Shown: positions 25,207 to 34,572, counted from the stretch's first letter. The stretch is DNA of 64,000 nt from Desulfoluna sp942491485 (GCA_942491485.1 CALOAX010000013.1:310001-374000), one strand, 5' to 3'. A program made the numbers and translations. The notes: generated from the sequence alone by a model not told the origin.

Positions 25207-27549
25207 ATGAAGAGCAAGACGAAAATAACCATCCATGGAAAGGAAGAGGGAACCCGAATCCCTTCGCGCCTTTTGGAGGAGAAGATTCAAAAGGCGGTGG
25301 CCAAAGGGTACCGTCATATAGAAGTGGACGCTCTGGGGCAGCACGGCATCGCAGGACGCCTGCACGGTGCCGGTGATGAAAAGGTCTATGTGACAATCAA
25401 CGGGACCTGCGGCCAGCGGACCGGGTCCATGGGCTTTCCCAACACCACCATCGAAATCATGGGCGCGGCATCCGATGATATCGGCTGGCTGAACGCCGGC
25501 GCTGAAATTATTGTTCACGGCAACGCCTCCAACGGTGCGTGCAACGCCATGGCCCAGGGTCGTGTGTCGGTTTCCGGAAACATCGGTGCCCGAGGCATGA
25601 CCATGACCAAGGAGAACCCGCGCTTTGAGCCGCCGGAACTCTGGATATTGGGGTCGGCCGGCGACTACTTCGGCGAGTTCATGGCCGGAGGCACCGCCAT
25701 CGTCTGTGGCTGTGAGCCCCAGAACGAAGAGAACGTCCTTGGCTATCGTCCCCTGGTGGGGATGGTGGGGGGCCGGGTTTTCTTCAGGGGACCCATCAAG
25801 GGGTACAGCCAGGGGGATGCCCGTATGGCTCCCATCTCCGATGAGGAGTGGGAGTGGCTCTCGGAAAACCTGAAAGCCTTTTTGAAGCGCATCGGCAGGG
25901 ACGAGGTCTACACCAAGCTGGCACGTCGCGACGACTGGCAGCTGATCGTGGCCCGTACCCCCCAGGAGAAGATGGGTGGCTCCGCCCGTTCCATGTCCTC
26001 ATTCCACAAAGAGGTGTGGGACGCTGAGTTGGGAGAAGGCGGTCTGATCGGCGATCTCTCCGATCTCGACATGAGCCATATCCCCGTCATTACCACGGGA
26101 GAGCTGAGGCGCTTTGTGCCGGTGTGGGAAAACCAGAAGTATGTATCGCCCTGCCAGGGGGCCTGCCCGTCAGGTATTCCTGTCCAGGACCGGTGGGGCC
26201 TTGTGCGAAACGGGCTTGTTGATGAGGCCGTGGAATTGGCCCTTCACTACACGCCCTTTCCAGCCACGGTCTGCGGGTATCTCTGTCCCAACCCCTGTAT
26301 GGCTGCCTGTACCAAGCAGTCGGCCTTCATGCCCTCCATTGATATCAAGCAACTGGGCAAGGCGAGCATTGCAGCCCAGGTGCCCCAGGTGCCTGAGGTT
26401 TCAGGGCGCAAGGTGGCGGTTATCGGTGGCGGTCCCTCCGGTATCTCCGTTGCCTGGCAGCTGAGGATGGCGGGTCACGACCCCGTGGTCTATGACACCG
26501 CCCCCACCCTCGGCGGTAAGATTGCCTCGGTGATCCCGGAAAGCCGGATTCCAAAAGAGGTACTGGATGCTGAACTTTCGCGAATCAGTGAAATTCTGAC
26601 CCATGTTCACCTCCAACAGCCCCTCACCAGCGTTGAGCTTGACCGGATGAAGGGAGACCACGATTTCATCGTCGTGGCTGCCGGCGCCCAGAAGCCACGC
26701 ATGCTCAATATTCCCGGCAAGGAGCGCCTCGTCACTGGCAACGCCTTTCTGGCCGAAGCCAAGGCAGAGACTGCCAAGCCCGGAAAAACAGTGGTGATCA
26801 TCGGTGCCGGTAACTCGGCCTGTGATGCTGCCACCGAGGCGGTGCGATGCGGCGCGGAAGACGTAACCCTCATCGACATCCAGGAGCCAGCCTCCTTCGG
26901 TGAAGAGCGGGAGGCTGCCGAGGAGGCGGGTGCCAAGTTCAAGTGGCCCTGTTTTACCCGGGAGATCACGGAAAAAGGGGTGCTTCTTGAAGATGGGGAG
27001 CTCTTGCCTGCGGACACGGTGATCCTTTCCATCGGGGATGTGGCCGACGCGGACTTTCTTCCCCGGAGCGTGACCATCGGTAAAAACGGATATGTCTCTG
27101 TTGATGACAACGGCCAGACTTCCGATCCGTCGATCTTTGCCATTGGTGACATCACCGGCCTCGGTCTCATCACCGATGCCATTGGTGCCGGTCGAAGAAC
27201 CTCGGAGACCATTGACGCCATCAGCAAAGGCAAACGTCCTGCAGGACGGGAGCTCCGTGACGTAATCGCCAAAGAGCGCATGACCCTGGAATATTTCGAC
27301 CCCAGGCTCTCTGTCTTTGAAGACCTTCAGAAGTGCGGCAGCGAGTGTTCGTCATGTGGGAGTTGCAGAGACTGTGGTGTTTGTGTTACCTTGTGCCCCA
27401 AAGAGGCGATCGAAAGGCGCGAGACGGGCAACCTGACCTCGCCTTTTGAGTATGTGGTGAAGACGGATCGCTGTATTGGCTGCGGTTTTTGCGCCGATGC
27501 CTGTCCGTGCGGGGTCTGGACCCTCATCACCAACACCTCTATGGGATAA
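25207..27549 (+). CDS. Fusion of glutamate synthase GXGXG domain, NADPH-dependent small subunit (GltD) and C-terminal ferredoxin
   Basis: 780 residues. Residues ~1-250 are the GXGXG beta-helix domain (GLHGAGDEKVYV-like start, GNASNGACNAMAQGRVSVSGNIG). Next comes the GltD-type N-terminal cysteine region (CQGACPSGIP, CGYLCPNPCMAACTK), an FAD site VAVIGGGPSGISVAWQL and an NADPH site VVIIGAGNSACDAATEA. A C-terminal ferredoxin has CSSCGSCRDCGVCVTLCP and CIGCGFCADACP. It supplies electrons to the synthase subunit. The frame is open 34 codons upstream, but ATG 25207, four bases after the previous stop, begins the conserved domain. Fusing part of GltB with GltD is a notable arrangement. Confidence 0.9.
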   Translation: MKSKTKITIHGKEEGTRIPSRLLEEKIQKAVAKGYRHIEVDALGQHGIAGRLHGAGDEKVYVTINGTCGQRTGSMGFPNTTIEIMGAASDDIGWLNAGAEIIVHGNASNGACNAMAQGRVSVSGNIGARGMTMTKENPRFEPPELWILGSAGDYFGEFMAGGTAIVCGCEPQNEENVLGYRPLVGMVGGRVFFRGPIKGYSQGDARMAPISDEEWEWLSENLKAFLKRIGRDEVYTKLARRDDWQLIVARTPQEKMGGSARSMSSFHKEVWDAELGEGGLIGDLSDLDMSHIPVITTGELRRFVPVWENQKYVSPCQGACPSGIPVQDRWGLVRNGLVDEAVELALHYTPFPATVCGYLCPNPCMAACTKQSAFMPSIDIKQLGKASIAAQVPQVPEVSGRKVAVIGGGPSGISVAWQLRMAGHDPVVYDTAPTLGGKIASVIPESRIPKEVLDAELSRISEILTHVHLQQPLTSVELDRMKGDHDFIVVAAGAQKPRMLNIPGKERLVTGNAFLAEAKAETAKPGKTVVIIGAGNSACDAATEAVRCGAEDVTLIDIQEPASFGEEREAAEEAGAKFKWPCFTREITEKGVLLEDGELLPADTVILSIGDVADADFLPRSVTIGKNGYVSVDDNGQTSDPSIFAIGDITGLGLITDAIGAGRRTSETIDAISKGKRPAGRELRDVIAKERMTLEYFDPRLSVFEDLQKCGSECSSCGSCRDCGVCVTLCPKEAIERRETGNLTSPFEYVVKTDRCIGCGFCADACPCGVWTLITNTSMG

Positions 27550-27858
27550 AGGGCATTGTTACGGACCATGGACCGGTTCCAAACGCGGTTTATGGTCCTG
27601 AACAGACACCTTTTCTTCATACGACAAAACAGCTGATACGTTTTTATTGGTTAATTGCTATCCCGCTTTTTACTGCAGTGTAAGAAGCGGGATAGTTGCG
27701 CGCGGACTCCGGAAGAGGTGTACCCTCTTTCAAGGGCCCGTAATGATGATGGATCCCTGGGTCCATCTCACCATGATCCAAGCATTATGGATAGGTCCTG
27801 ACGGCGCGTCATTCGGCGCTCCTTACAGTAAGGCCTGTCAAATAAGGAACCACCTTTC
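27550..27858. other. Gap upstream of carA with two hairpins
   Basis: About 310 bases without a gene. It holds an inverted repeat CTATCCCGCTT / AAGCGGGATAG (27659-27695) not followed by T residues, and a smaller GATGGA / TCCATC hairpin near 27749-27768. Either could shape a leader RNA for carA, but no known riboswitch or attenuator is recognised. Confidence 0.4.
27659..27695. promoter_or_regulatory. Hairpin of unknown role between gltD and carA
   Basis: Eleven-bp arms CTATCCCGCTT and AAGCGGGATAG enclose about 15 bases. No U-run follows on the plus strand, so a simple terminator is unlikely. Confidence 0.35.
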
Positions 27859-28995
27859 ATGAAAGCACTGCTTGCCCTCGAAGACGGACGAATTTTTTCG
27901 TGCCGCAGTTTTACCGGTCCCGGCGAGGTGGGTGGAGAGGTAGTCTTCAACACCAGCATGACGGGGTACCAGGAAATTCTCACGGACCCCTCCTACCGAG
28001 GCCAGATGGTCACCATGACCTACCCCCTCATCGGAAACTATGGCGTGAACCGTGGGGATGTGGAGTCATCACGTATTCAGGCTTCAGCCCTCATCGTCCG
28101 GGAGTATCAGGACGACTACAGCAACTGGCAGGCCGATATGAGCCTGGCCGACTATCTCAAGGCCTCAGATGTCGTGGGGATTGATGAGCTCGACACCCGT
28201 GCCCTCACCCTTCACCTGCGAACCAAAGGTGCCATGCGCGGCATCATCTCAACCGACGTTGCGAACCCAGAGGCCTTGGTTGAAAAAGCGAAAGCCCTCC
28301 CCTCCATGGAAGGGTGTGACCTGGCGAGCCAAGTCACCACGGAAAAAGCCTACCGCCTGGTGAAAGACACCCCGGTCTATATTAATGAAGACTTGGGCGC
28401 GGATCTCTTTGCTGCACGGGGTGAAAAAAAATCAGTGGTGGCTCTGGACTTCGGCATCAAGTTCAACATTATCCGTCTGCTTGAAGCCTCGGGATGCGAG
28501 GTGATTGTTGTGCCAGCCACAACCCCTGCAGATGTGCTGAAGGCCATGAACCCAGATGGCGTATTCCTCTCCAACGGCCCCGGCGACCCCGAACCCGTTC
28601 TCTATGCCGTGGAAACCGTGAAATCCCTTATCGGGTTCCGTCCCATCTTCGGTATCTGTCTCGGGCACCAGATCATGAGTATTGCCTTGGGCGGCAAGAC
28701 CTACAAGTTGAAGTTCGGCCACCGAGGCGGCAACCAGCCTGTGCAGAACACCGCCACTGAGAAGGTGGAAATCACCAGCCAGAACCACGGCTTTGCCTCG
28801 GATATGGACAGCCTGGCCAATGCGGATGTGGATGTCTCTCACATCAACCTGAACGATCGGACCGTTGAAGGACTTCGGCACCGGGTCCATCCCGTGCTCA
28901 GTGTTCAATATCACCCGGAGGCCTCTCCGGGGCCCAACGATGCCCAGTACCTTTTTGATGAGTTCGTATCCATGATGGATCGTTTCGATAGTTAA
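27859..28995 (+). CDS. carA: Carbamoyl-phosphate synthase small subunit
   Basis: 378 residues. The glutaminase subunit that delivers ammonia to CarB for arginine and pyrimidine synthesis. The N-terminal CPSase_sm domain has GEVVFNTSMTGYQEILTDPSYRGQ (split: GEVVFNTSMTGYQEILTDPS). The class I GATase domain has nucleophile Cys in FGICLGHQIM (~267) and the His/Glu pair in QYHPEASPGP (~351-353). Length matches E. coli CarA (382). AAGGA lies upstream of the ATG. A terminator and repeat separate it from carB. Confidence 0.96.
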   Translation: MKALLALEDGRIFSCRSFTGPGEVGGEVVFNTSMTGYQEILTDPSYRGQMVTMTYPLIGNYGVNRGDVESSRIQASALIVREYQDDYSNWQADMSLADYLKASDVVGIDELDTRALTLHLRTKGAMRGIISTDVANPEALVEKAKALPSMEGCDLASQVTTEKAYRLVKDTPVYINEDLGADLFAARGEKKSVVALDFGIKFNIIRLLEASGCEVIVVPATTPADVLKAMNPDGVFLSNGPGDPEPVLYAVETVKSLIGFRPIFGICLGHQIMSIALGGKTYKLKFGHRGGNQPVQNTATEKVEITSQNHGFASDMDSLANADVDVSHINLNDRTVEGLRHRVHPVLSVQYHPEASPGPNDAQYLFDEFVSMMDRFDS

Positions 28996-28996
28996 G

Positions 28997-29026
28997 AACA
29001 GGGCATTTGTTGCCCTGTTTTTTTTT
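28997..29026 (+). terminator. Rho-independent terminator between carA and carB
   Basis: AACAGGGCA pairs with TGCCCTGTT around a 5-base loop, then a run of nine T, starting 2 bases after the carA stop. It would separate carB from carA transcription unless read through. Confidence 0.85.
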
Positions 29027-29036
29027 GCCCGAACGT

Positions 29037-29262
29037 CCAGGGGATCATCCCCTGGGCCAAAGGGTTGCGAATGCGCATTGGGCCAACTCGCATCCGCATT
29101 CGCGCTACGTGTGGAGTCATCCACCGTGTTTTATCAGACTTTAAGGGAAGGCAACTTATTATGTCCTCATAGATGCGATGGCATTTGCAAAGGGCAAAAA
29201 AGTTATCAAGACCTGTTTGTCAAACTTTCAAAAGTTTGGCCCCCGGCAGGGCCGCCGGGGGC
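29037..29262. repeat. Modular repeat, modules D + C-like + B, between carA and carB
   Basis: Starts with the 19-bp palindrome CCAGGGGATCATCCCCTGG (29037-29055). A diverged C-like stretch with alternating GCGAATGCG and CGCATTCGC follows, then module B (from ~29207) ending GCCGCCGGGGGC at 29262. It lies just upstream of the carB ribosome binding site. Confidence 0.75.
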
Positions 29263-29297
29263 ACAATCAACCGATTGAAAAAGGAAGGCGAGGGATC

Positions 29298-32200
29298 ATG
29301 CCAAAACGCACCGATATAAAGAAAATATTGATCGTAGGCGCCGGGCCCATCATCATCAGCCAGGCGTGCGAATTTGACTACTCCGGAACCCAGGCGTGCA
29401 AGGCGCTTCGGGAAGAGGGGTACGAGGTGGTGCTGGTAAACTCCAACCCCGCCACCATCATGACCGACCCGGAGACAGCCGACCGGACTTACATTGAGCC
29501 GGTGACCCCGGAGACGGTGGCCAAGATCATCGAAAAAGAGCGTCCCTGTGCCATCCTGCCCACCCTGGGCGGACAGACCGGCCTCAACACCGCCATTGGT
29601 GTGGCCGAGATGGGGGTCCTCGAGAAGTACGGCGTGGAGATGATCGGCGCGAACGTTGCCACCATTAAAAAAGCGGAAGACCGTGAACTGTTCAGGAACG
29701 CCATGAACAAGATCGGCCTCAACATTCCCAAGAGCGGGTTTGCCACCAACCTCGACGAGGTGAGACAGGTCTCCGAAGAGATCGGGTTTCCCATCATCGT
29801 TCGCCCGAGTTTCACCCTGGGCGGCACGGGCGGCGGCGTGGCATACAACCCCGAGGAGCTGGAGGGCTTCTGCAAGGCGGGCCTCGAGGCGAGCCTCAAC
29901 ACCCAGGTGATGCTGGAGCAGTCGGTTCTCGGTTGGAAAGAGTACGAGCTGGAGGTGGTGCGCGACAAGGCGGACAACGTCGTGATCATCTGCTCCATCG
30001 AAAACCTGGACCCCATGGGGGTTCACACCGGCGACTCCATCACGGTGGCCCCGGCCCAGACCCTTTCCGACAAGGAGTACCAGAAGCTGCGTGACGCCTC
30101 CATCGCCATCCTGCGAGAAATCGGCGTGGACACCGGCGGCTCCAACGTTCAGTTTGCCATCAACCCTGCAGATGGCGAGATCATTGTCGTGGAGATGAAC
30201 CCCAGGGTCTCCCGAAGCTCTGCCCTGGCCTCCAAGGCCACAGGCTACCCCATTGCAAAGATCGCGGCCAAACTCGCCGTGGGGTACACCCTGGATGAGC
30301 TCCAGAATGACATCACCGGCGAAACCCTTGCCGCCTTCGAGCCCACCCTCGACTACTGCGTCGTCAAGATTCCGCGCTGGACTTTTGAGAAGTTCCCCGA
30401 AACCGAGGACTACCTCACCACCGCCATGAAGTCGGTGGGCGAGACCATGAGCATCGGGCGAACCTTTACCGAAGCCCTTCAAAAGGCGATTCGGTCCCTT
30501 GAAATCGGTCGGTTCGGACTCGGCAGCGATGGGCGCGAGGTGGAGGATCTCTCCAGGACCGACATCGAGCACCACCTGGTGACTCCCAACTCCAAGCGGC
30601 TCTTTTACCTGCGTCAGGCCATGAAGGCTGGGATCTCCCTTGAAGAGGTGTTCGGCATGACCAAGGTCGACCCCTGGTTCCTGCATCAGATCAAGCGCAT
30701 TTGTGACATGGAAGAGGTGGTGAAGGCAGCTGGAAAAGAGATTGACGCGGATCTCCTGAAGAGAGCCAAGTCCAACGGCTTTTCCGATGTCCAGATCGGC
30801 GTGCTCACCGGCACCGATGAGGAGTGGGTGAGGAGCAGGCGCTACGAGCTGGGCATCAGGCCTGTCTACAAGCTGGTGGACACCTGTGCCGCCGAGTTTG
30901 AAGCGGCAACCCCTTACTACTACTCCACCTATGAAGAGGAGTGTGAGGCACGGGTCTCCGACAGGAAGAAGGTGATGATCCTGGGTGGCGGGCCCAACCG
31001 CATCGGCCAGGGGATTGAGTTCGACTACTGCTGTGTCCACGCCTCCTTTGCGTTGCGTGACGAGGGTGTGGAGTCCATCATGGTCAACTCCAACCCCGAA
31101 ACAGTGAGCACCGACTACGACACCTCGGACAAGCTCTACTTTGAGCCCCTCACCAAAGAGGACGTGCTCCACATTGTGGAGAAGGAGAAACCTTACGGGG
31201 TCATCGTGCAGTTCGGGGGCCAGACACCCTTGAACCTCGCCCTGGGGCTGAAAGAGGCCGGCGTGCCTATCATTGGCACCCAGCCCGAGAGCATCCACCG
31301 GGCTGAAGACCGCGATGAGTTCCAGGCCATGCTCAAAAAGCTGAATCTGGTTCAGCCAGAGAACGGCATCGCCATGAACTACGAGGAGGCCCTGGTTGAG
31401 GCCCGTCGCATCGGCTACCCTGTCATGGTGCGTCCCTCCTACGTTCTTGGGGGAAGAGCCATGCGCGTGGTTTACTCCGAGGGGGACCTTGAAGGGTTCA
31501 TCCGTGAGGCCATGGAGGTCTCTCCGGGACACCCTGTGCTCATCGACAAGTTCCTGGAAGATGCCGTGGAGCTTGATGTGGATGCCATCTCCGATGGGGA
31601 AAAGACCATCATTGCCGGCGTGATGCAGCATATTGAAGAGGCGGGGATTCACTCCGGTGATTCGGCCTGCGTGCTTCCGCCCATGAGTATTGAAAACCGT
31701 CTCCTTAAAGAGATCCATGACGCCACCCGCGCCATGGCCAAAGAACTTGGCGTGGTGGGCTTGATGAACGTGCAGTATGCCATCAAGGACAGCAAGCTCT
31801 ATATCATTGAGGTGAACCCCCGTGCCTCCAGGACGGTTCCCTTTGTGAGCAAGGCCACAGGGATTCAGTTTGCCAAACTTGCCACCAAGGTGATGCTGGG
31901 CAAATCCCTCTCTGAGGTGGGGCTTGAGACCGAGTTTGTGCCCAGCCATATCTCCGTGAAAGAGGCGGTGATGCCCTTTGACCGGTTCCCTCATGTGGAC
32001 ACGCTGCTGGGGCCCGAGATGAAGTCCACGGGTGAGGTGATGGGGATCGACGATGATTTTGGCATGGCCTACGCCAAGGCCCAGATCGGCGCCGGTGACG
32101 ACCTGCCCACGGAAGGCACCGTCTTTATCAGTGTCAAGGAGGGGGACAAAGGGACGATGTTGCCCACGGCCTCTCTGTTTAAAGCCCTGGGATTCACCAT

Positions 32201-32510
32201 CATGGCCACCAGTGGCACCTCAGATTTTCTGAGGAAAAATGGCATTGCCAACGTGAGGGTGAACAAGGTCTCTGTGGGCCGGCCCCATGTTGTGGACGCC
32301 ATCAAAAACAATGAAGTTCAGTTGGTGATCAACACCCCGTCCGGCACCAGCGAAACCACCCACGATGGCTACAAGATCCGAAGGGCGGCCTTGAAGTTTA
32401 AGGTACCCTTTGCCACAACCCTTACCGGAGCCATGGCCGTTGCCCGTGCCATTGCTCGTTTGAAAGAAGAGAGTTGTACCGTGAAGGCGGTTCAGGATTA
32501 CCATGTATAA
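29298..32510 (+). CDS. carB: Carbamoyl-phosphate synthase large subunit
   Basis: 1070 residues. Makes carbamoyl phosphate from ammonia, bicarbonate and two ATP. It has two homologous ATP-grasp halves: the first begins KKILIVGAGPIIISQACEFDYSG, the second KKVMILGGGPNRIGQGIEFDYC (each split in text: GAGPIIISQACEFDYSG; GGGPNRIGQGIEFDYC). A C-terminal MGS-like allosteric domain follows. SRSSALASKATGYPIAKIAAKLA and SRTVPFVSKATG are the ATP-grasp metal loops. Length matches E. coli (1073). The frame opens 40 codons further upstream through the repeat, but ATG 29298 has GGAAGGCGAGG before it and begins the conserved N-terminus. Confidence 0.97.
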   Translation: MPKRTDIKKILIVGAGPIIISQACEFDYSGTQACKALREEGYEVVLVNSNPATIMTDPETADRTYIEPVTPETVAKIIEKERPCAILPTLGGQTGLNTAIGVAEMGVLEKYGVEMIGANVATIKKAEDRELFRNAMNKIGLNIPKSGFATNLDEVRQVSEEIGFPIIVRPSFTLGGTGGGVAYNPEELEGFCKAGLEASLNTQVMLEQSVLGWKEYELEVVRDKADNVVIICSIENLDPMGVHTGDSITVAPAQTLSDKEYQKLRDASIAILREIGVDTGGSNVQFAINPADGEIIVVEMNPRVSRSSALASKATGYPIAKIAAKLAVGYTLDELQNDITGETLAAFEPTLDYCVVKIPRWTFEKFPETEDYLTTAMKSVGETMSIGRTFTEALQKAIRSLEIGRFGLGSDGREVEDLSRTDIEHHLVTPNSKRLFYLRQAMKAGISLEEVFGMTKVDPWFLHQIKRICDMEEVVKAAGKEIDADLLKRAKSNGFSDVQIGVLTGTDEEWVRSRRYELGIRPVYKLVDTCAAEFEAATPYYYSTYEEECEARVSDRKKVMILGGGPNRIGQGIEFDYCCVHASFALRDEGVESIMVNSNPETVSTDYDTSDKLYFEPLTKEDVLHIVEKEKPYGVIVQFGGQTPLNLALGLKEAGVPIIGTQPESIHRAEDRDEFQAMLKKLNLVQPENGIAMNYEEALVEARRIGYPVMVRPSYVLGGRAMRVVYSEGDLEGFIREAMEVSPGHPVLIDKFLEDAVELDVDAISDGEKTIIAGVMQHIEEAGIHSGDSACVLPPMSIENRLLKEIHDATRAMAKELGVVGLMNVQYAIKDSKLYIIEVNPRASRTVPFVSKATGIQFAKLATKVMLGKSLSEVGLETEFVPSHISVKEAVMPFDRFPHVDTLLGPEMKSTGEVMGIDDDFGMAYAKAQIGAGDDLPTEGTVFISVKEGDKGTMLPTASLFKALGFTIMATSGTSDFLRKNGIANVRVNKVSVGRPHVVDAIKNNEVQLVINTPSGTSETTHDGYKIRRAALKFKVPFATTLTGAMAVARAIARLKEESCTVKAVQDYHV

Positions 32511-32516
32511 ATAGTG

Positions 32517-32542
32517 AAAGGCGCTGCTTCTGCAGCGCCTTT
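32517..32542 (+). terminator. Hairpin terminator after carB
   Basis: AAAGGCGCTGC and GCAGCGCCTTT form an 11-bp stem with a TTCT loop, 7 bases after the carB stop. The T-tract is short, so termination may be partial. Confidence 0.7.
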
Positions 32543-32674
32543 CATGACCTTCAAAAAATTCTCTTTTTAACAATTTTTATTGAATAATATGTAAACAGGG
32601 ATTAATTTGGAAAATGGACCGGCACTGCCGGTGGAACCACAGTGGATCTAATTTGAAAGGGGGCATGAGGCTTC

Positions 32675-33229
32675 ATGATCGAGACGCGGTATCTCAAGGA
32701 TAACATTCAGAATATCCAGAAACTCATGAGCATTCCCGCTTTGAAGAATTTCGAAACCCGTTACCTTGGAAAACTTTTAAAGTTGAGTAAAATCCGAGAG
32801 TATGAAGACGGTGAGAAGATCATCAAAGAAGGGGATCGTGATCCCTGGCTCTATTTTCTGCTGGCCGGTTCCGTCCGGGTGTCCAAAGAAGATGTGGAGA
32901 TCACCCGCCTGACCAAAATCGGCGAACTTTTCGGGGAGATGCGTATCATCGACTCCCTGAAGCGCTCGGCCACGGTAACAGCCGTCGGCCGCACGACCTG
33001 CATAGCGGTCAACACCACCGCCGGGGAAAAACTGGAGGGAGACGGGTCCGATCACGACGAGCGCCTCGACTTTCTTCTGCTTCTCTACCGCATCTTTGCC
33101 GAATACATGTCCATCCGCCTTCGGGCCACCAACGAAGAATTGATCAAGACCAAACAGGATCTTCAGCGCATCAGAGAAGAGAAGATGAATGTCATCATCA
33201 GGCGCCATATAGAGGGCTCGCAGCAGTGA
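32675..33229 (+). CDS. Cyclic-nucleotide-binding-domain protein without a DNA-binding domain
   Basis: 184 residues. A Crp-like cNMP-binding beta-roll spans ~40-130: IREYEDGEKIIKEGDRDPWLYFLLAGSVRV, then IGELFGEMRIID at the phosphate-binding cassette, then RSATVTAV. The cassette reads GELFGEM, close to the canonical GExFGE. After it comes only a helical segment ending IREEKMNVIIRRHIEG, with no helix-turn-helix, so it is not a standard transcription factor. It may sense a cyclic nucleotide or act as an anchoring or regulatory partner. The next gene is a radical SAM protein 136 bases downstream. Confidence 0.75.
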   Translation: MIETRYLKDNIQNIQKLMSIPALKNFETRYLGKLLKLSKIREYEDGEKIIKEGDRDPWLYFLLAGSVRVSKEDVEITRLTKIGELFGEMRIIDSLKRSATVTAVGRTTCIAVNTTAGEKLEGDGSDHDERLDFLLLLYRIFAEYMSIRLRATNEELIKTKQDLQRIREEKMNVIIRRHIEGSQQ

Positions 33230-33365
33230 TGCCAGCCTGAGGCTTTCTTGCACCGCCTCACAGCCATCCCATTTGATGTCGCGGTTTTTTGTCCGTGTTC
33301 GGATCGGCAGATTGTCGGGGGGAATTTAAGCCCCAGTCTGAAGATCCGAATAAGAAGGACAAACC

Positions 33366-34370
33366 ATGAGAAAGACCGTCTCCTTTACCAAGGACGCAAC
33401 CAACCTGTTTTTTCATATCCTGACGGCATGCAACCTCTCCTGCCGCCATTGCTACATCAATCCCCCCCAACACGGAAGCAACACCCTGCCCATCGAGACC
33501 ATCGAAGAGTGGCTCGCCCTGTTTGCCTCACGTTCCAAGAAATCCAACATTATTTTTCTCGGCGGGGAACCGACCATGCACCCGGAACTCGCCCGCGCCG
33601 TCAAGAAGGCCAGGGCCCTGGGGTATGCCTCCATCACCATCGACACCAACGGTTACCTCTTCCATGATATTCTGGAAAAAGTTACCCCTGAGGAGGTCGA
33701 TGCCCTCTCCTTCAGCCTTGATGGCGCCACGGCCGAGACCAACGACCCCATTCGGGGGGTAGGGTCTTGGGAGATGTGTGTGGCAGGGATCAAGCAGAGT
33801 GTTGCCAAAGGGTTTTCCACCAGCCTTATTTACACGGTGAGTGGGGCCAACCTCCACGAGCTGGACCAGATGCCGGACCTCCTTGAGCGACTCGGGGTCA
33901 ACCATTTCTTTATTCAGGTGCTCGGAATCCGTGGCAACTCGGCCAAAGAGGAAGCCGAAGAAGATGGTCTCATGCGTGTCACCCGTGACAATTGGGTGGA
34001 GGTGGTGCCCAAGGTGGCCGAAGAGGCTGCGCGACGCGGTATCAAAGTGACCTGGCCCAAGGTGTTCCTTGATGAAGGGGAAGCCTTTGAGTGCGCCGGG
34101 CACGTGGCCGACAACCTGTTTCTGTTTCCCAACGGCCGGGTGTATCGGTGCCCTCTGTGCGAGGACTTCCCCGTTCATGCCATGACCATCGAAGAGGGTG
34201 CCCTCAAGGCGGCTCCCCGGATCAACGAGACCGATCTGTTTGAGCTCGCCATCGCCGAAGGGTGTGTGATGAACCGGATCATTCAGCCCGGAAACATTGT
34301 ATACAAAGAAAATGGGACCCCGGCCTGGCGTGTTGCCTGCTGTCTTCTCAAGGAAGAGATTACTCCGTAA
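33366..34370 (+). CDS. Radical SAM protein with SPASM-like C-terminal cysteines
   Basis: 334 residues. The N-terminal radical SAM domain has CNLSCRHC (C22, C26, C29), FLGGEPTMHPEL as the GGE motif, and TIDTNGYLF. Downstream cysteines in CAGHVADNLFLFPNGRVYRCPLCEDFP resemble a reduced SPASM domain for an extra Fe-S cluster, and more cysteines follow (C-V-M-N, ACCLL). SPASM-type proteins often modify peptides or act as anaerobic sulfatase or cofactor maturases, but no precursor peptide or partner is obvious here. AGAAGGAC lies before the ATG. Confidence 0.75.
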   Translation: MRKTVSFTKDATNLFFHILTACNLSCRHCYINPPQHGSNTLPIETIEEWLALFASRSKKSNIIFLGGEPTMHPELARAVKKARALGYASITIDTNGYLFHDILEKVTPEEVDALSFSLDGATAETNDPIRGVGSWEMCVAGIKQSVAKGFSTSLIYTVSGANLHELDQMPDLLERLGVNHFFIQVLGIRGNSAKEEAEEDGLMRVTRDNWVEVVPKVAEEAARRGIKVTWPKVFLDEGEAFECAGHVADNLFLFPNGRVYRCPLCEDFPVHAMTIEEGALKAAPRINETDLFELAIAEGCVMNRIIQPGNIVYKENGTPAWRVACCLLKEEITP

Positions 34371-34442
34371 CGTTTCTCACAACGAGGAGGTTTACCCAAG
34401 GTGTTGGGCGAAAGAACAAAACCCGCACAATATCATGTAGAT

Positions 34443-34481
34443 TGGGCCAAAGGGGAGAGGGCGTCGTCCCTTTTTGGCCCT
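34443..34481 (+). terminator. Possible terminator hairpin after the radical SAM gene
   Basis: GGGCCAAA and TTTGGCCC-type arms with an inner AGGG/CCCT pairing lie about 75 bases after the stop. No long T-run follows, so it is uncertain. Confidence 0.4.
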
Positions 34482-34514
34482 GTTGGGTTTTCTGTGGATT
34501 CCTGGAGAAACAAC

Positions 34515-34542
34515 TTGACAGAATTATAAGTCATAATAATAT
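34515..34542 (+). promoter_or_regulatory. Sigma70-type promoter for the TetR gene
   Basis: A perfect -35 TTGACA (34515-34520) and -10 TAATAT (34537-34542) with 16-bp spacing, 30 bases upstream of the GTG start. The AT-rich imperfect symmetry over and after the -10 would suit autoregulation by a TetR dimer. Confidence 0.65.
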
Positions 34543-34572
34543 AAAAATTTATTTCACTAACTTGGAGGAGGC

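Noticed and set aside
27659..27695. Terminator after glutamate synthase
   Set aside because: The hairpin is not followed by T residues on either strand in a usual position, so only a hairpin of unknown role is reported.
29220..31994. 924-codon open frame on the minus strand, antisense to carB
   Set aside because: The plus-strand product is an unmistakable CarB. The antisense frame is a codon-bias shadow, rich in His/Leu/Gly with no recognisable domain.
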